The notes under the pieces: model-generated | Told to the model about the DNA's origin: nothing | The model's database searches: none | Seen by the model: only the letters and a program-made list of their open reading frames with translations | Shown: piece by piece, positions 25,604 to 34,652 of the stretch | How the letters are laid out: every line of letters starts with the position of its first letter | Position numbering within the stretch: position 1 is the stretch's first letter | Position numbers and translations under genes: made by a program | Assembly (NCBI GenBank): GCA_020848275.1 | Contig: JADLAK010000041.1 | Span: forward strand, 62,001-126,000 | Source of the DNA: Planctomycetota bacterium | Lineage (GTDB): Bacteria > Planctomycetota > UBA8742 > UBA2392 | Length of the DNA: 64,000 nt | Direction: 5' to 3'

Positions 25604-25608
25604 ATAAT

Positions 25609-25680
25609 CAGAGCCCGCTGCGTTAGCGGCGGGTGTTGTTAAAAACACCCATCGCTTACTCAATGGGCTCCGGTTCACAG
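25609..25680. repeat. CAGAGCCC/GGGCTC palindromic repeat, intergenic copy
   Basis: Starts CAGAGCCCGCTGCGT and ends GGGCTCCGGTTCACAG. It contains an inner GGGTGTT/AACACCC hairpin. The same element, with the same TTCACAG end, lies inside the gene at 36759. It occupies the whole nifU-nifS gap, ending one base before the nifS ATG. Confidence 0.85.
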
Positions 25681-25681
25681 A

Positions 25682-26944
25682 ATGCCTTACACCCTCCAAG
25701 CATACTTAGATAACAACGCGACGACGCTGCCCGCGCCGGAAGCCGTCGACGCGATGCAGCCCTATTTGCGCGAGGTATATGGTAACCCCAGCAGTGCGCA
25801 CACTTTTGGCGGCCGCGCGCAGCACGCCGTGGCCAAGGCGCGCGAGCAAGTTGCGGCGCTGCTCGGCTGCACGGGCGTCGAGGTGTTGTTCACGTCCTGC
25901 GGCACCGAAGGTGACAACGCGGCGATTGTCGCCGCGCTCGATGCGCTGCCCAGCCGCAAGCACATCATCACGACGCGTGTCGAGCACCCGGCGGTGTTGT
26001 CGCCGCTGCGTCACCTGGCGACGCGCGGCTATCGCGTGACGGAATTGAATGTTGATCGGCAGGGCGGCATCGACCTGGAGGAACTTCGCCGCGAGATTTC
26101 CGGCGACACGGCGCTGGTGAGCGTGATGTGGGCGAACAACGAAACCGGCGTGATTTTCCCGGTGCACGAAGTCGGCGAAATCGCCAAGCAAAACGGCGCG
26201 ATGTTCCACGTCGACGCCGTGCAATCCCCCGGCAAAGTCAAACTCGATCTTGCCAAAGAAGCCGCGATCGACTTCCTGGCGATTTCGGCTCACAAGTTTC
26301 ACGGCGTCAAAGGTGCGGGCGCGCTGTTTGTGCGCAAGGGGACACGCTTCCGCCCGCTAATCCACGGCGGCGAACAAGAACGCGGCCGTCGTGGCGGCAC
26401 CGAAAACGTGCCCGGCATCGTCGCGATGGGCGTTGCGGCGGAACTCGTGCTGAAGGACTTTGATGCGGCGGTAACGCGCGTCGCGGCATTGCGAGACCGC
26501 CTGGAGGCGGGGCTGCTGGCGAAGTGCGACCATGTTGTCGTTAACGGCGACCGAGATCATCGCCTGTGCAACACCCTGAACGTCGGCTTTGAGTTCATCG
26601 AGGGCGAATCGATTCTGCTGATGCTCGACACGCTGGGTATTGCCGTGAGTTCCGGCAGTGCGTGCAGCTCCGGCAGCCTTGAGCCTTCGCACGTGCTGCG
26701 CGCCATGAGCGTGCCGTTCACGGCGGTGCACGGCAGCATACGTTTCAGCCTTGGGCGCTATTCGACGGACAAGGATGTCGATTACGTGCTGGAGAAGGTG
26801 CCGCCGGTGATCAAACGCCTGCGCGAGATCAGCCCCTTTGGCCGCCAGGCACCCAACGAAAAAGCCGAGGCCGAGCGCCGCCGCGAAAAAATCGAATCCG
26901 GCCGCCGCTTCTTCGGCAAGCGCCCCGAACAGCACCGCGTGTAA
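25682..26944 (+). CDS. nifS: Cysteine desulfurase, NifS/IscS family
   Basis: 420 aa, PLP enzyme that takes sulfur from cysteine for Fe-S clusters. YLDNNATT start (8-15), NNETG (152-156), PLP lysine Lys205 in SAHKFHGVKG, and catalytic Cys328 in SSGSACSSGS, the short-loop type of group I desulfurases. The C-terminus has a charged helix (EKAEAERRREKIESGRR) beyond the usual end. It pairs with the upstream NifU-like gene. No nitrogenase genes are seen, so the pair probably serves general Fe-S assembly. Confidence 0.95.
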   Translation: MPYTLQAYLDNNATTLPAPEAVDAMQPYLREVYGNPSSAHTFGGRAQHAVAKAREQVAALLGCTGVEVLFTSCGTEGDNAAIVAALDALPSRKHIITTRVEHPAVLSPLRHLATRGYRVTELNVDRQGGIDLEELRREISGDTALVSVMWANNETGVIFPVHEVGEIAKQNGAMFHVDAVQSPGKVKLDLAKEAAIDFLAISAHKFHGVKGAGALFVRKGTRFRPLIHGGEQERGRRGGTENVPGIVAMGVAAELVLKDFDAAVTRVAALRDRLEAGLLAKCDHVVVNGDRDHRLCNTLNVGFEFIEGESILLMLDTLGIAVSSGSACSSGSLEPSHVLRAMSVPFTAVHGSIRFSLGRYSTDKDVDYVLEKVPPVIKRLREISPFGRQAPNEKAEAERRREKIESGRRFFGKRPEQHRV

Positions 26945-26971
26945 ACGCGGAGCGTTTTGGTTTACAAGGCA

Positions 26972-26999
26972 CCCCGCCATCACTGGCGGGGCTCTTTCC
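26972..26999. terminator. Terminator between convergent nifS and CHAD genes
   Basis: CCCCGCC (26972-26978) pairs with GGCGGGG (26985-26991) over a 6-nt loop and is followed by CTCTTTCCT, a pyrimidine-rich tail for the rightward transcript. Confidence 0.75.
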
Positions 27000-27002
27000 T
27001 GA

Positions 27003-28514
27003 TTATTCTTCTTCGTTGAAGTCGTCAGCGCGAGCTGCGGCGGCGTGAGCGATCGTTACATGCGCTGGTGCGCCCGGGCGAACCAGGATCAGCCGGTTGA
27101 GCGCCGATTCGATCAGCGCCTTCTGCTGGGCGAGCTCGCGCGAGTTCTTGTCCTGTCGCAAATATCCCTTGGCGTTGATGATGATCGCCTCGGGCCCGAC
27201 ATCGACCCACAGCCGCGAGACGCGGCCGTCTTCCGTCGCGTCAAAGGCGACCGCAAGGCGCAGTACGCCCGCAAGCTTAACCAGGCGTTCGCGCGCAGCG
27301 ACGGGCAATTGCGCAAAAGTCTTTTGGCGCGCGCTGGGCAATGCGCCGCGGTGATAACGCGCAAGCAGCGCGACGGTCTGCACGTCGGAGTCGATCCAGC
27401 CGATGGGCGGTTGCAAGTCGCGGATCTCACGCCATGCCCGCTTCTGGCTGCCTTTTTTGCCGCCCGAGCGCCCGACGTTGTGCAGCAACGCCGCAGCCTC
27501 GAGCAATTCGCGTGCGCCAAGTTCGCCAAAGGGGCTGTTGAGCCCGGCTTTGGCCAGCCCGTCGAACAGGTCCAACGCAAGCTTTGAGACATGGCGCGCG
27601 TGCGCGGGGTCGGGGTCGCGGAATTCGGCCCAGGCCGTAAGCTTGGCGCGAACGCACGTGCGCAGGGCGTCTCCGTCAGGCAGTTGCGCGCGGATCGCCG
27701 GCCACAATGGCTCGCTGCCCTCGGAGAGTTCGCGGTACTCCTGCATCATCTTGCGGCCGCGCTGGTCCATGCGGCGCTCCCACTTGCGCCGCAGCTGCGC
27801 GCCGATGTGAAGTTCGGGCTGGCCCAGCATACGCTCAAGGTTGTCCACGTCGTGCAGGTCGCCCAGCAGCGATTGCACCTGGCGCAGGCGTTTGCCCCAC
27901 GCGGCGTGGATGCTTGGCAGGAAATTGTCGACGACGTAACGCAGGCGTTTAACCGCAATGCGCAGCTCATGGAAGGTCGGGCGCGTGTTTGCGCGCAGCG
28001 CGCGCATGTGCAGGTCGCGCACCTCGCCCAGGCGCTGCAGCGCCATGTGCTGGAACACCGGGCTGTCGAGTTCGAGGCGCACGGTGCGGCCGGGCAGTCG
28101 CCGGGTGAGTTTCTTCCAGCGTTTGCGGTCGAACTTCTTGAGCGCGCGGCCGGCCTCCTTGCGGTGCTCAGCTTCGCTTTCGTCGAGCGCCTTCTGCAAT
28201 GCCACGCGCGTCGAGTCATTGCGCGGCGCGAGTTTGCTGAGCACCTCGGCCAGCGCCTGGCCGTCGCGCAGCTCGCCCAGCGCCTGGAAGAGACCGCGCG
28301 CCTGCTTGTTCATGCGCCGCCAGCCCTTGTCGCCATCGAGTTCGCGCATACCCGCCGCAATTGCCCGGCACGAGCGCAGGGCTACGCGCACCTCGTGCAC
28401 CGGCCCGGCGCGCAGGTCGCCTGCCTTGGCGTGCACGTCCAGGACACGATGCATCAGGCTTTCCAGGGCAGCCTGGGCAGTGTGGGCGTGCGGAGATTTG
28501 ATCGAAGTGGTCAT
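27003..28514 (-). CDS. CHAD domain protein with Ppx/GppA-type HD domain
   Basis: 503 aa, soluble. The N-terminal CHAD domain (about 10-295) has VHEVRVALRSCRA and TFHELRIAVKRLRYVVDNF, the histidine/arginine helices that bind polyphosphate. The C-terminal region (about 305-490) resembles the HD domain of exopolyphosphatases: HARHVSKLALDLFDGL, LLEAAALLHNVGRSG and LARYHRGALPS. The metal motif reads HN where HD is usual, so hydrolysis is doubtful. Likely a polyphosphate-binding or regulatory protein. ppk and ppx are not nearby. Confidence 0.85.
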   Translation of the reverse strand: MTTSIKSPHAHTAQAALESLMHRVLDVHAKAGDLRAGPVHEVRVALRSCRAIAAGMRELDGDKGWRRMNKQARGLFQALGELRDGQALAEVLSKLAPRNDSTRVALQKALDESEAEHRKEAGRALKKFDRKRWKKLTRRLPGRTVRLELDSPVFQHMALQRLGEVRDLHMRALRANTRPTFHELRIAVKRLRYVVDNFLPSIHAAWGKRLRQVQSLLGDLHDVDNLERMLGQPELHIGAQLRRKWERRMDQRGRKMMQEYRELSEGSEPLWPAIRAQLPDGDALRTCVRAKLTAWAEFRDPDPAHARHVSKLALDLFDGLAKAGLNSPFGELGARELLEAAALLHNVGRSGGKKGSQKRAWREIRDLQPPIGWIDSDVQTVALLARYHRGALPSARQKTFAQLPVAARERLVKLAGVLRLAVAFDATEDGRVSRLWVDVGPEAIIINAKGYLRQDKNSRELAQQKALIESALNRLILVRPGAPAHVTIAHAAAARADDFNEEE

Positions 28515-28688
28515 CGCGTGTATTGCCGGGATAATAGTTGACCACGTGGTTTGATGAAGTCCTTTTGGCGTATCAGATTCAGATTTTGTGCGCTTTATTA
28601 AGATTTATTAAAGGGATGCCCCTCACATCCGCGACATGGACGCCGGCGTCAGCACCACGTATCTTGCGCGCGTCCGCAGGCGCGAATC

Positions 28689-29603
28689 ATGGCCAACCGC
28701 TTTCTTTACGGCTTTCTGCTGATCGTTGGCTTGGTCGTGCTGCTTTATTTCGACCACGCCACCGGCTGGTCCTTTGGCGTCTTTGCCCTCAGCATCATTG
28801 CGCTGCCTGCGGCGATTTCGGAAATCGCGCGCTTGCTGAAAGCCCGCGGCATCGCTTTTGACCGCAACCTGATGATTTTGATGGCGCTGGCGACGCTGTG
28901 CTACGCCCAGTTCATCGCCGCGCCGCCGCTGGTCGGCGCGTTCAAGAACATCACCTTTGGCGATCCGCTTTATCTCATCCACGTCGCCAACGCCGACCCG
29001 TACCGGCACATGTTGTTGATGCTGCCGCTGCCGGTGTTTTTGATTTGCAGCTTCCACGCCCTGACCAGCCGCAACGTTCCCGAGATGTCGGCGCGGCTGT
29101 TCACCAACCTTGGCGTGTACATCTACCTGGTGTTTTCGGTCGCGATCATCATCTGGCTTCGGCGCGTGCCGGCCGCGGGACCGTGGCTGCTGTATTTCCT
29201 GATCGCCGGCAGCCGCATGGGCGACATCGGCGCGTACTTGTTTGGCGTGGCGCTGGGACGGCACAAGTTGATCCCGTACCTCAGCCCCGGCAAATCGATT
29301 GAAGGCGCGATCGGCGGCCTTGTGCTGAGCGCCCTGGGCGGCGCGCTGATCACACTGTGGAGTGAAAGCTCCGGCGGCTGGCTGCGGCCGATTTTCCATC
29401 ACTGGTGGTATGGCGCGGTGGTCGGCGCGGTGATCGGTTTTGCCGCGCAATGCGGCGACCTGATCAAGAGCGCGATGAAGCGTGCGGCGGGTGTGAAGGA
29501 TTCCGGCGCGATTGTGCCGGCGTTTGGCGGCGTGCTGGACCTGGTTGACAACTTCATGCTGACGGGCCCACTGCTGTTTTTGCTGATCGTGCTGTGGCCC
29601 TAA
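28689..29603 (+). CDS. cdsA: Phosphatidate cytidylyltransferase
   Basis: 304 aa, makes CDP-diacylglycerol from phosphatidate and CTP in the inner membrane. About eight hydrophobic segments. The C-terminal signature is GDLIKSAMKRAAGVKDSG followed by PAFGGVLDLVDNF, the CDP-DAG synthase motif with its Lys-Arg and two Asp residues. GSRMGDIGAYLFGVALGRHKL and SPGKSIEG lie just before it. Other phospholipid genes (plsY, gpsA) are at the far end of the window. Confidence 0.93.
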   Translation: MANRFLYGFLLIVGLVVLLYFDHATGWSFGVFALSIIALPAAISEIARLLKARGIAFDRNLMILMALATLCYAQFIAAPPLVGAFKNITFGDPLYLIHVANADPYRHMLLMLPLPVFLICSFHALTSRNVPEMSARLFTNLGVYIYLVFSVAIIIWLRRVPAAGPWLLYFLIAGSRMGDIGAYLFGVALGRHKLIPYLSPGKSIEGAIGGLVLSALGGALITLWSESSGGWLRPIFHHWWYGAVVGAVIGFAAQCGDLIKSAMKRAAGVKDSGAIVPAFGGVLDLVDNFMLTGPLLFLLIVLWP

Positions 29604-29894
29604 CAACCGTCGCGCGTGCCGAGTCACGAGTCCCGAGTCCAAAAACCAGTGACGATGCCGTTGACGCGAGACTCGAGACGCGAGACACGGGACGAATTAA
29701 TGGTTTTCTGTCAGTTCCCCGGTAGCGGCCTTCACATTCCACCGGTAGTCCACACGTCGCTAACAAGCACAATACTTAGTATGACGGAAACGCTTTGGTG
29801 TGGTAGATTTACGGCGTTGGATGATTGGGCTAGTGCTTGTTGTTATTGAAGTTGGGGCAACTGCGGTCTTCCGAACCTACAATAAGGAGGGCGG
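29604..29894. other. Intergenic region between cdsA and phoH
   Basis: About 290 bp without a gene. It holds the tandem-arm inverted repeat at 29621-29693. The remainder has no convincing ORF, and I could not place a promoter with normal spacing; AAGGAGG of the phoH ribosome-binding site is at its right end. Confidence 0.6.
29621..29693. repeat. Inverted repeat with tandem-repeat arms (GAGTCACGAGTC family)
   Basis: Left 29621-29640 (GAGTCACGAGTCCCGAGTCC) and right 29663-29693 (units GACGCGAGACTCGAGACGCG). The same word recurs at 58060-58132. Confidence 0.8.
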
Positions 29895-29927
29895 ATTACG
29901 ACGACCAAAGCAGAGACACTCCAATTC

Positions 29928-30872
29928 ATGGAAAAGACCATCAGGCTGCGGGACAATGACGAGGCGTACGCCTTGTTCGGCGACAGAGATCGCCACCTGA
30001 AAATTATCCGCAGCCACTTCGACGTAAAAATCTTCGCGCGCGATTCCAATCTTCGGATCGCCGGCGAAGAACAGCAGGTGCTCGACGCTTACGTCGCGCT
30101 GCTGACGCTCCTCGAAAAAGTTCGCAAGTACGGCCAGCTTCGGACCGCCGACGTTGAAGGCGTGCTGTTGCGTGCCGAACAGCCCGCGGCCGAGGAAGAA
30201 CTCACGCCGCTCGGCATCGAGGGCGCCAAGCCGCGCACGGAAGGCCAGCGCCAGTACGTTGAAGCGATCCAGCGTTCGAGCATCGTGTTCGGCATCGGGC
30301 CCGCGGGCACCGGCAAGACTTATCTTGCCACGGCCATGGCGGTCTCGGCGCTGATCCACGGCCACGTCTCGAAGCTGGTGCTGGTGCGTCCCGCGGTCGA
30401 GGCCGGCGAGAAACTGGGCTTCTTGCCCGGCGACCTGCAGGCCAAGGTGAACCCGTACCTGCGCCCGATTCTCGACGCGCTGGGTTCGCTGCTGCCGATA
30501 CAACAGATTCAGCGTTACATGGAACGCGACGTGATCGAGATTGCCCCGCTGGCGTATATGCGCGGCCGCACGCTCGATCGCAGCTTCATATTGCTGGACG
30601 AAGCGCAGAACACGACGCCCAAGCAGATGCTGATGTTCCTCACGCGCCTTGGCCGCCAGAGCAAGGCCGTGATCACCGGCGACATGAGCCAGACGGACCT
30701 GCCGCGCGGGCAGTTGTCGGGCCTGCGCGACGCGACCAACCGGCTGTCGAGTGTCACGGGCGTTGAAATCTGCCGGCTGGCGAATTCCGACATCGTGCGC
30801 CACGAGCTTGTGCAGCGCGTGATTGACGCGTACTCGGAAGCCCCACCCGGCGAAGGCGGCCAGGAACAGTAA
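29928..30872 (+). CDS. phoH: PhoH family ATPase
   Basis: 314 aa, PhoH-like P-loop ATPase linked to RNA metabolism; the exact role is unsettled. The N-terminal KH-like part (about 1-75) has [20 protein letters not shown]. Walker A GPAGTGKT (124-131), [20 protein letters not shown], Walker [10 protein letters not shown] (about 221-229) and [10 protein letters not shown] follow. ATG 29928 has no ribosome-binding site, but AAGGAGG lies at 29884-29890, just before an in-frame ATT at 29895. That would add 11 residues, and no ATG, GTG or TTG lies between. The real start may be that ATT. Confidence 0.93.
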   Translation: MEKTIRLRDNDEAYALFGDRDRHLKIIRSHFDVKIFARDSNLRIAGEEQQVLDAYVALLTLLEKVRKYGQLRTADVEGVLLRAEQPAAEEELTPLGIEGAKPRTEGQRQYVEAIQRSSIVFGIGPAGTGKTYLATAMAVSALIHGHVSKLVLVRPAVEAGEKLGFLPGDLQAKVNPYLRPILDALGSLLPIQQIQRYMERDVIEIAPLAYMRGRTLDRSFILLDEAQNTTPKQMLMFLTRLGRQSKAVITGDMSQTDLPRGQLSGLRDATNRLSSVTGVEICRLANSDIVRHELVQRVIDAYSEAPPGEGGQEQ

Positions 30873-30877
30873 CGCGG

Positions 30878-30905
30878 CTGGGGCCTCCGGGCCCCAGTTT
30901 CATTT
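30878..30905 (+). terminator. Intrinsic terminator after phoH
   Basis: CTGGGGCC (30878-30885), loop TCCG, GGCCCCAG (30890-30897), then TTTCATTT. Confidence 0.85.
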
Positions 30906-30921
30906 AACGGCGGTGAAAACC

Positions 30922-31013
30922 GTGGCGCGGACATTCTTGTCCGCGGTGCCACGTTGTTTGTGGCACAATCCGGTCGGCTACGCCGCCCGCGCGGACAGGA
31001 ATGTCCGCGCCAC
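30922..31013. repeat. 24-bp inverted repeat, GGACATTCNTGTCC family
   Basis: 30922-30945 and 30990-31013 are inverted copies with 23 of 24 matches. Each arm is itself nearly palindromic (CGCGGACATTC...GTCCGCG). It lies just upstream of the PhnB-like gene and ends in its ribosome-binding region. Confidence 0.85.
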
Positions 31014-31038
31014 AGGAAAACCACACAGGAGAAATCCC

Positions 31039-31515
31039 ATGCAGAAGATCACGACGTTCCTGTGGTTCGACGACAACGCGCAAGAGGCCGTGAAGTTCTA
31101 CTGCAAGGTCTTCAAGAAATCGAAAATCCTCGAGTCGCACCGCTTCGATGACCCGTTTTCCGGCGAGAAAAATAAAATCCTGACGCTGGCGTTCCAGCTC
31201 GAGGGCCAGCGCTTCATGGCCATCAACGGCGGCCCGATGTTCAAGTTCACCGAGGCGATCTCGCTCTACGTCGACTGCAAAGACCAGAAGGAAGTCGACC
31301 GCCTCTGGGCCAAACTTACCGCCAACGGCGGCGAGGAATCGCAGTGCGGCTGGCTCAAGGACAAATTCGGCCTGAGCTGGCAGATCGTCCCCAAGGTGAT
31401 GGGGAAATATCTCTGCAGCAAAGACCCGGTCAAAGCCAAGCGCGCCATGAACGCAATGCTAAAGATGAAGAAGCTCGACGTCGCCGCGCTCAAGGCCGCC
31501 TACGACGGAAAATAA
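31039..31515 (+). CDS. VOC family protein, PhnB-like
   Basis: 158 aa, vicinal-oxygen-chelate fold of the PhnB / 3-demethylubiquinone-methyltransferase-like family. TTFLWFDDNAQEAVKFYCKVF at the start, FMAINGG and FTEAISLYVDC in the middle, and GWLKDKFGLSWQIVP at the end are the usual blocks. These small proteins have mostly unknown roles. AGGAG lies seven bases before ATG 31039. The longer frame from 30823 reads through a repeat and is not used. Confidence 0.9.
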   Translation: MQKITTFLWFDDNAQEAVKFYCKVFKKSKILESHRFDDPFSGEKNKILTLAFQLEGQRFMAINGGPMFKFTEAISLYVDCKDQKEVDRLWAKLTANGGEESQCGWLKDKFGLSWQIVPKVMGKYLCSKDPVKAKRAMNAMLKMKKLDVAALKAAYDGK

Positions 31516-31518
31516 CGG

Positions 31519-34500
31519 CTATCTGTCCGCGATTTCGAGCGTGATGAGCCCGGCGTCAATGTTCTCCGCGCCGACCTGCACGGCGATCTCGAGCCGTTTC
31601 ATGCCCAGCGCCGTGACGACCAGGCGATAGTTGCCCGGCGGCACGTCGCTGATCGTGAAATGGGTGCCTGCGAAGTAAAGCCCGCTCACGCGGCCCGAGG
31701 AATCAATCAAGTACAGCAGCACCTGGCTGAGCGGCCCGTTCGACGCGGTGTGCACGCTGCCCGAAATTGCACGGGCCTCGCGAGCGACGACGATATCTGC
31801 ATTCACGGGCGTGCTGTCGCCCGCAACGATGACGGCCTCGGAAAACGCCGTTGCAGTGTCGGCGCCGTCGGAATAGCCACCCACGCGCGCCATCATCGAG
31901 GCGTCGTTTTCCATGCGCTCGGCACGGTAATAGCCCTGACCGTCGGTAACGACAAATGCGCTCAGCAGAGCGCGCTCGAAATTCGCCGTCAGGTTGGTGA
32001 TCGCCACGCGCGCGTCGCCGCAGGGCGCGCCGTCGGTGTAGGTGACGCGGCCGGTAATAACGCCGGTCGCCTTGGGCAGGGTGATGTCCCGCGTGACGTT
32101 GCCGTCGCTGCCGAGCGCGACGTCAATGCTGAATTGCGCCGAGGCATCGGCTTGGGTCTTCAGCACGCAAAAAACGAAGTTGCCCGGCCACAGGTTGCGC
32201 ACCTCGTAGCGCCCGTCAGGGTCGGTGTAGAACGTTGTCACGTAACCGCATTGCGAGCGCTCGTACACGTAAACGCCGAGGCTGCCGTGCGCGTTGCCGT
32301 CGTGGCGGGTGATGCAGCCCTTGACGTGGCACAATGCGCCGAAGTCGAAGTTGAATTCCGTGCCCGCCTCGGTCGCAACCACTTTGCGCGGGACCATGTG
32401 GAAATCCGGCGCGGCAATCCAGTAGTCGCCCGCGTGCAGGTTGTCGGTGGTGTATTTGCCGTCGGCATCGGTCTGCACGGTGGCGACGATTTTGAAAGAG
32501 TTGAACGTGGAGCTTGCCGGGTCGTGTCCCTTCACCTCAATTCTCGTTCCAGCAGGCAGCGGTTCGCCCTGGCTGGTGAACCGGCCGTAAATTCCACCGC
32601 CGCGAAGCAGGGTGACTTCGTTGAACGCCGCCATGTCGTCTTCGATGTGGCTGCTCACGTCTCGCGTTACGGTCACAAAGCCGGTTTTCTCGAAGGTCGC
32701 CCGGTTGCCAATCAGGGGCAGTTGCCGCAGCCACGCTTCGCCTTTGGCGTCCGTGAACCACTCCCCCGCCGTCGAACCAAGCGTGATGCGCACACCGGCA
32801 ATGGGCGCCCCCTCGCTGTCCTTCACGCGCACCGGCGCCACGTGTTCAGGCCGGTTGAGGAACAAATCCCGCCGCACTTCCGTTGCGCCCTCGGGCACGG
32901 CAACCTGCACCATCATTGACGCGTAGTTGCTGGTGGAGATCTTGAGCGTGACGGGCTGGCCCACTTTTTCCAGGCGGTAGCTGCCGTCCGCCGCGGTTGT
33001 AGTGAACACGCTTCCCGCAAACACCTCCACGTCGGCGATGGGTTTCTTGTCGCCGGTTGCCTCGCGCACCACGCCAAAAACCGCTACGCCCTTGGCGAAT
33101 TTCAGGTCTCCCAGGTCAATGTCACCGCCTGAAACCGGCTTGATCGAGACCACCAGCGCGGGAAATTCCATGCGGCCATCCACAATGCGGATTTCATCGG
33201 CATCCATCGGCGCCTCGATGCTGAAGCTGCTGTTGTCGCCGCCGACATTGCCTATTTGTGTGCTGCCGCTGCGCTGGTTCCAGTTGCCGCACATCACCAT
33301 GCCGATCGCGCCGGGCCGGCCGTCCGGCATGAACACGCGGCCGCGATAAATGCAGTTACCGTTGCGCCGCAAATCCAGCCGCAAATCGGTGGTCTCTGAG
33401 CGCAGGCCGCGCAGGATGCTTTCACTGTAGCCCGGGGCTCGGGCGTAGATGTCGTTGTTGGTTGCGCCGACCCTGGCGCGCAGCGTGAACTGCCCCTGCG
33501 CGTCGGAAAGCGTCTCAAAGACGAAGCGCAGGTCGGGCTCTGCGGTCCAGACTGCGGTAACTTTCGCGCCGGCAATCGGCGTTTGATTCGCGGCGTCGCG
33601 CACCATGCCCTTGAGCGCCAAGCCCTCTTCAACCTCCACCGTCAGGTCGGCGTTCTCGGCGACGTTGACAAGAATGGCCGGCAGGTAGGCCGCGTGGGCG
33701 GTTTCCACGCGATAGGGGCCGGGGACCTGGATCATCCCGGGCGTCTTGAATGTGCCGTCGTTGCCCGAGCGCGCCCACGCCACGACGCCGGCGCCGTGGT
33801 CGTTGCGCGGTGCAACGATCTTCAGGCTGACATTGGCGACGGGTTCGCGCGTCGCCGCGTCGATCACGCGGCCGTGCAACTCGCGTGAGCGGGGCATCTG
33901 CAAAGGTGGCTCGAGTTTTTGCGCTCCGGGCGCCAGGGTAATGCTTCGCGATGGTCCGTAACGACTCCAATCGTCGTCTTCGGTCGAGGCGCAGAGTTGC
34001 AGCGCCTTTTCTGCCGGCAATCCCGGCAACGTAAAGACGCCGTCATCGCCTGCGGGATTACTTTTGAATGTGCGGCTGCCCAGTTTGGCTATTGCAATCG
34101 CGCCCGCGTAGGCGTTGCCGTTTTCGTCAATGATCTTGCCGCTGAGCCCGGCGCTTCCGGAAGTCGGCGGCTCATCAGCTTCGCCGGTTTTCCCGACACC
34201 ATCCCCGGCGCTCGCTCCGCCGTCTGTCGTTGAGCGATCGGTGATCGTGCGGCCATCCTTGCCATTGTCTTTCATGGCAGTGTCTTGCGGCCGTGCGCCG
34301 GGGTTCCTGGCGGCCTCGGGTCGGTCGCCATTGTTCCTTGCGGCATGGGCCCCCGGCCCATGGGTGTTAACTATGTTGGCAGCGCCGCACGAGGAGCGGT
34401 CATCTGCAATTTCAGTGGCGTCAAGGGCCCGCTGATTTGCTCGCCTGGCATCGGGCCGCGCGCCAAAGGCCCCGCTGCGCCATAGAACCACGCCGCCGCC

Positions 34501-34548
34501 GATCAGCAGCAAAACCACTAATAGCAGCAGGGGTGCGCGCTTTTTCAC
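31519..34548 (-). CDS. Large exported protein with carboxypeptidase-regulatory-like beta domains
   Basis: 1009 aa. One N-terminal hydrophobic helix (about 6-23), then a polar Gly/Asp/Arg-rich linker (about 30-130). From about 132 there are eight or more tandem beta-sandwich units of the CarboxypepD_reg or CNA-B type: SGKIIDENGNAYAGAIAIA, HGRVIDAATREPVANVSLKI, KGMVRDAANQTPIAGAKVTA, GRVTYTDGAPCGDARVAI. There is no catalytic domain, so it is probably a surface-anchored structural or adhesive protein. The GTG start at 34548 is divergent from arsR; the most upstream ArsR box lies 51 bp away. Confidence 0.82.
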   Translation of the reverse strand: MKKRAPLLLLVVLLLIGGGVVLWRSGAFGARPDARRANQRALDATEIADDRSSCGAANIVNTHGPGAHAARNNGDRPEAARNPGARPQDTAMKDNGKDGRTITDRSTTDGGASAGDGVGKTGEADEPPTSGSAGLSGKIIDENGNAYAGAIAIAKLGSRTFKSNPAGDDGVFTLPGLPAEKALQLCASTEDDDWSRYGPSRSITLAPGAQKLEPPLQMPRSRELHGRVIDAATREPVANVSLKIVAPRNDHGAGVVAWARSGNDGTFKTPGMIQVPGPYRVETAHAAYLPAILVNVAENADLTVEVEEGLALKGMVRDAANQTPIAGAKVTAVWTAEPDLRFVFETLSDAQGQFTLRARVGATNNDIYARAPGYSESILRGLRSETTDLRLDLRRNGNCIYRGRVFMPDGRPGAIGMVMCGNWNQRSGSTQIGNVGGDNSSFSIEAPMDADEIRIVDGRMEFPALVVSIKPVSGGDIDLGDLKFAKGVAVFGVVREATGDKKPIADVEVFAGSVFTTTAADGSYRLEKVGQPVTLKISTSNYASMMVQVAVPEGATEVRRDLFLNRPEHVAPVRVKDSEGAPIAGVRITLGSTAGEWFTDAKGEAWLRQLPLIGNRATFEKTGFVTVTRDVSSHIEDDMAAFNEVTLLRGGGIYGRFTSQGEPLPAGTRIEVKGHDPASSTFNSFKIVATVQTDADGKYTTDNLHAGDYWIAAPDFHMVPRKVVATEAGTEFNFDFGALCHVKGCITRHDGNAHGSLGVYVYERSQCGYVTTFYTDPDGRYEVRNLWPGNFVFCVLKTQADASAQFSIDVALGSDGNVTRDITLPKATGVITGRVTYTDGAPCGDARVAITNLTANFERALLSAFVVTDGQGYYRAERMENDASMMARVGGYSDGADTATAFSEAVIVAGDSTPVNADIVVAREARAISGSVHTASNGPLSQVLLYLIDSSGRVSGLYFAGTHFTISDVPPGNYRLVVTALGMKRLEIAVQVGAENIDAGLITLEIADR

Positions 34549-34598
34549 ACTGCCAAGTCTACTCGCGACGAGGTAGGAGCTTCCAGCCCGGCGCAGTC

Positions 34599-34614
34599 AT
34601 CGTCATTTTACGAT
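34599..34614. promoter_or_regulatory. ArsR operator 1
   Basis: ATCGTCATTTTACGAT: arms ATCGT/ACGAT around 6 AT-rich bases. Located between the divergent 1009-aa gene and arsR, overlapping the start of a possible -35 box (TTGCAG, 34614-34619). Confidence 0.65.
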
Positions 34615-34636
34615 TGCAGTCGCGCCAAGAGAATCT

Positions 34637-34652
34637 ATCGTTTAATTACGAT
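34637..34652. promoter_or_regulatory. ArsR operator 2
   Basis: ATCGTTTAATTACGAT: same ATCGT-N6-ACGAT pattern. It covers the likely -10 region and the first two bases of the arsR ATG, as expected for autorepression. Confidence 0.7.

Noticed and set aside
24677-26944. nifU-nifS as part of a nitrogen-fixation cluster
   Set aside because: No nitrogenase or other nif genes are in the window, and NifU/NifS pairs serve general Fe-S assembly in many non-fixing bacteria.
30823-31038. Longer start for the PhnB-like gene
   Set aside because: It would translate the phoH terminator and an inverted repeat, while ATG 31039 has AGGAG at normal spacing.
34549-34650. A separate small ORF crossing the arsR promoter region (34437-34757)
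   Set aside because: It overlaps the operators and arsR in another frame, and its protein is the repeat translated in the wrong frame.
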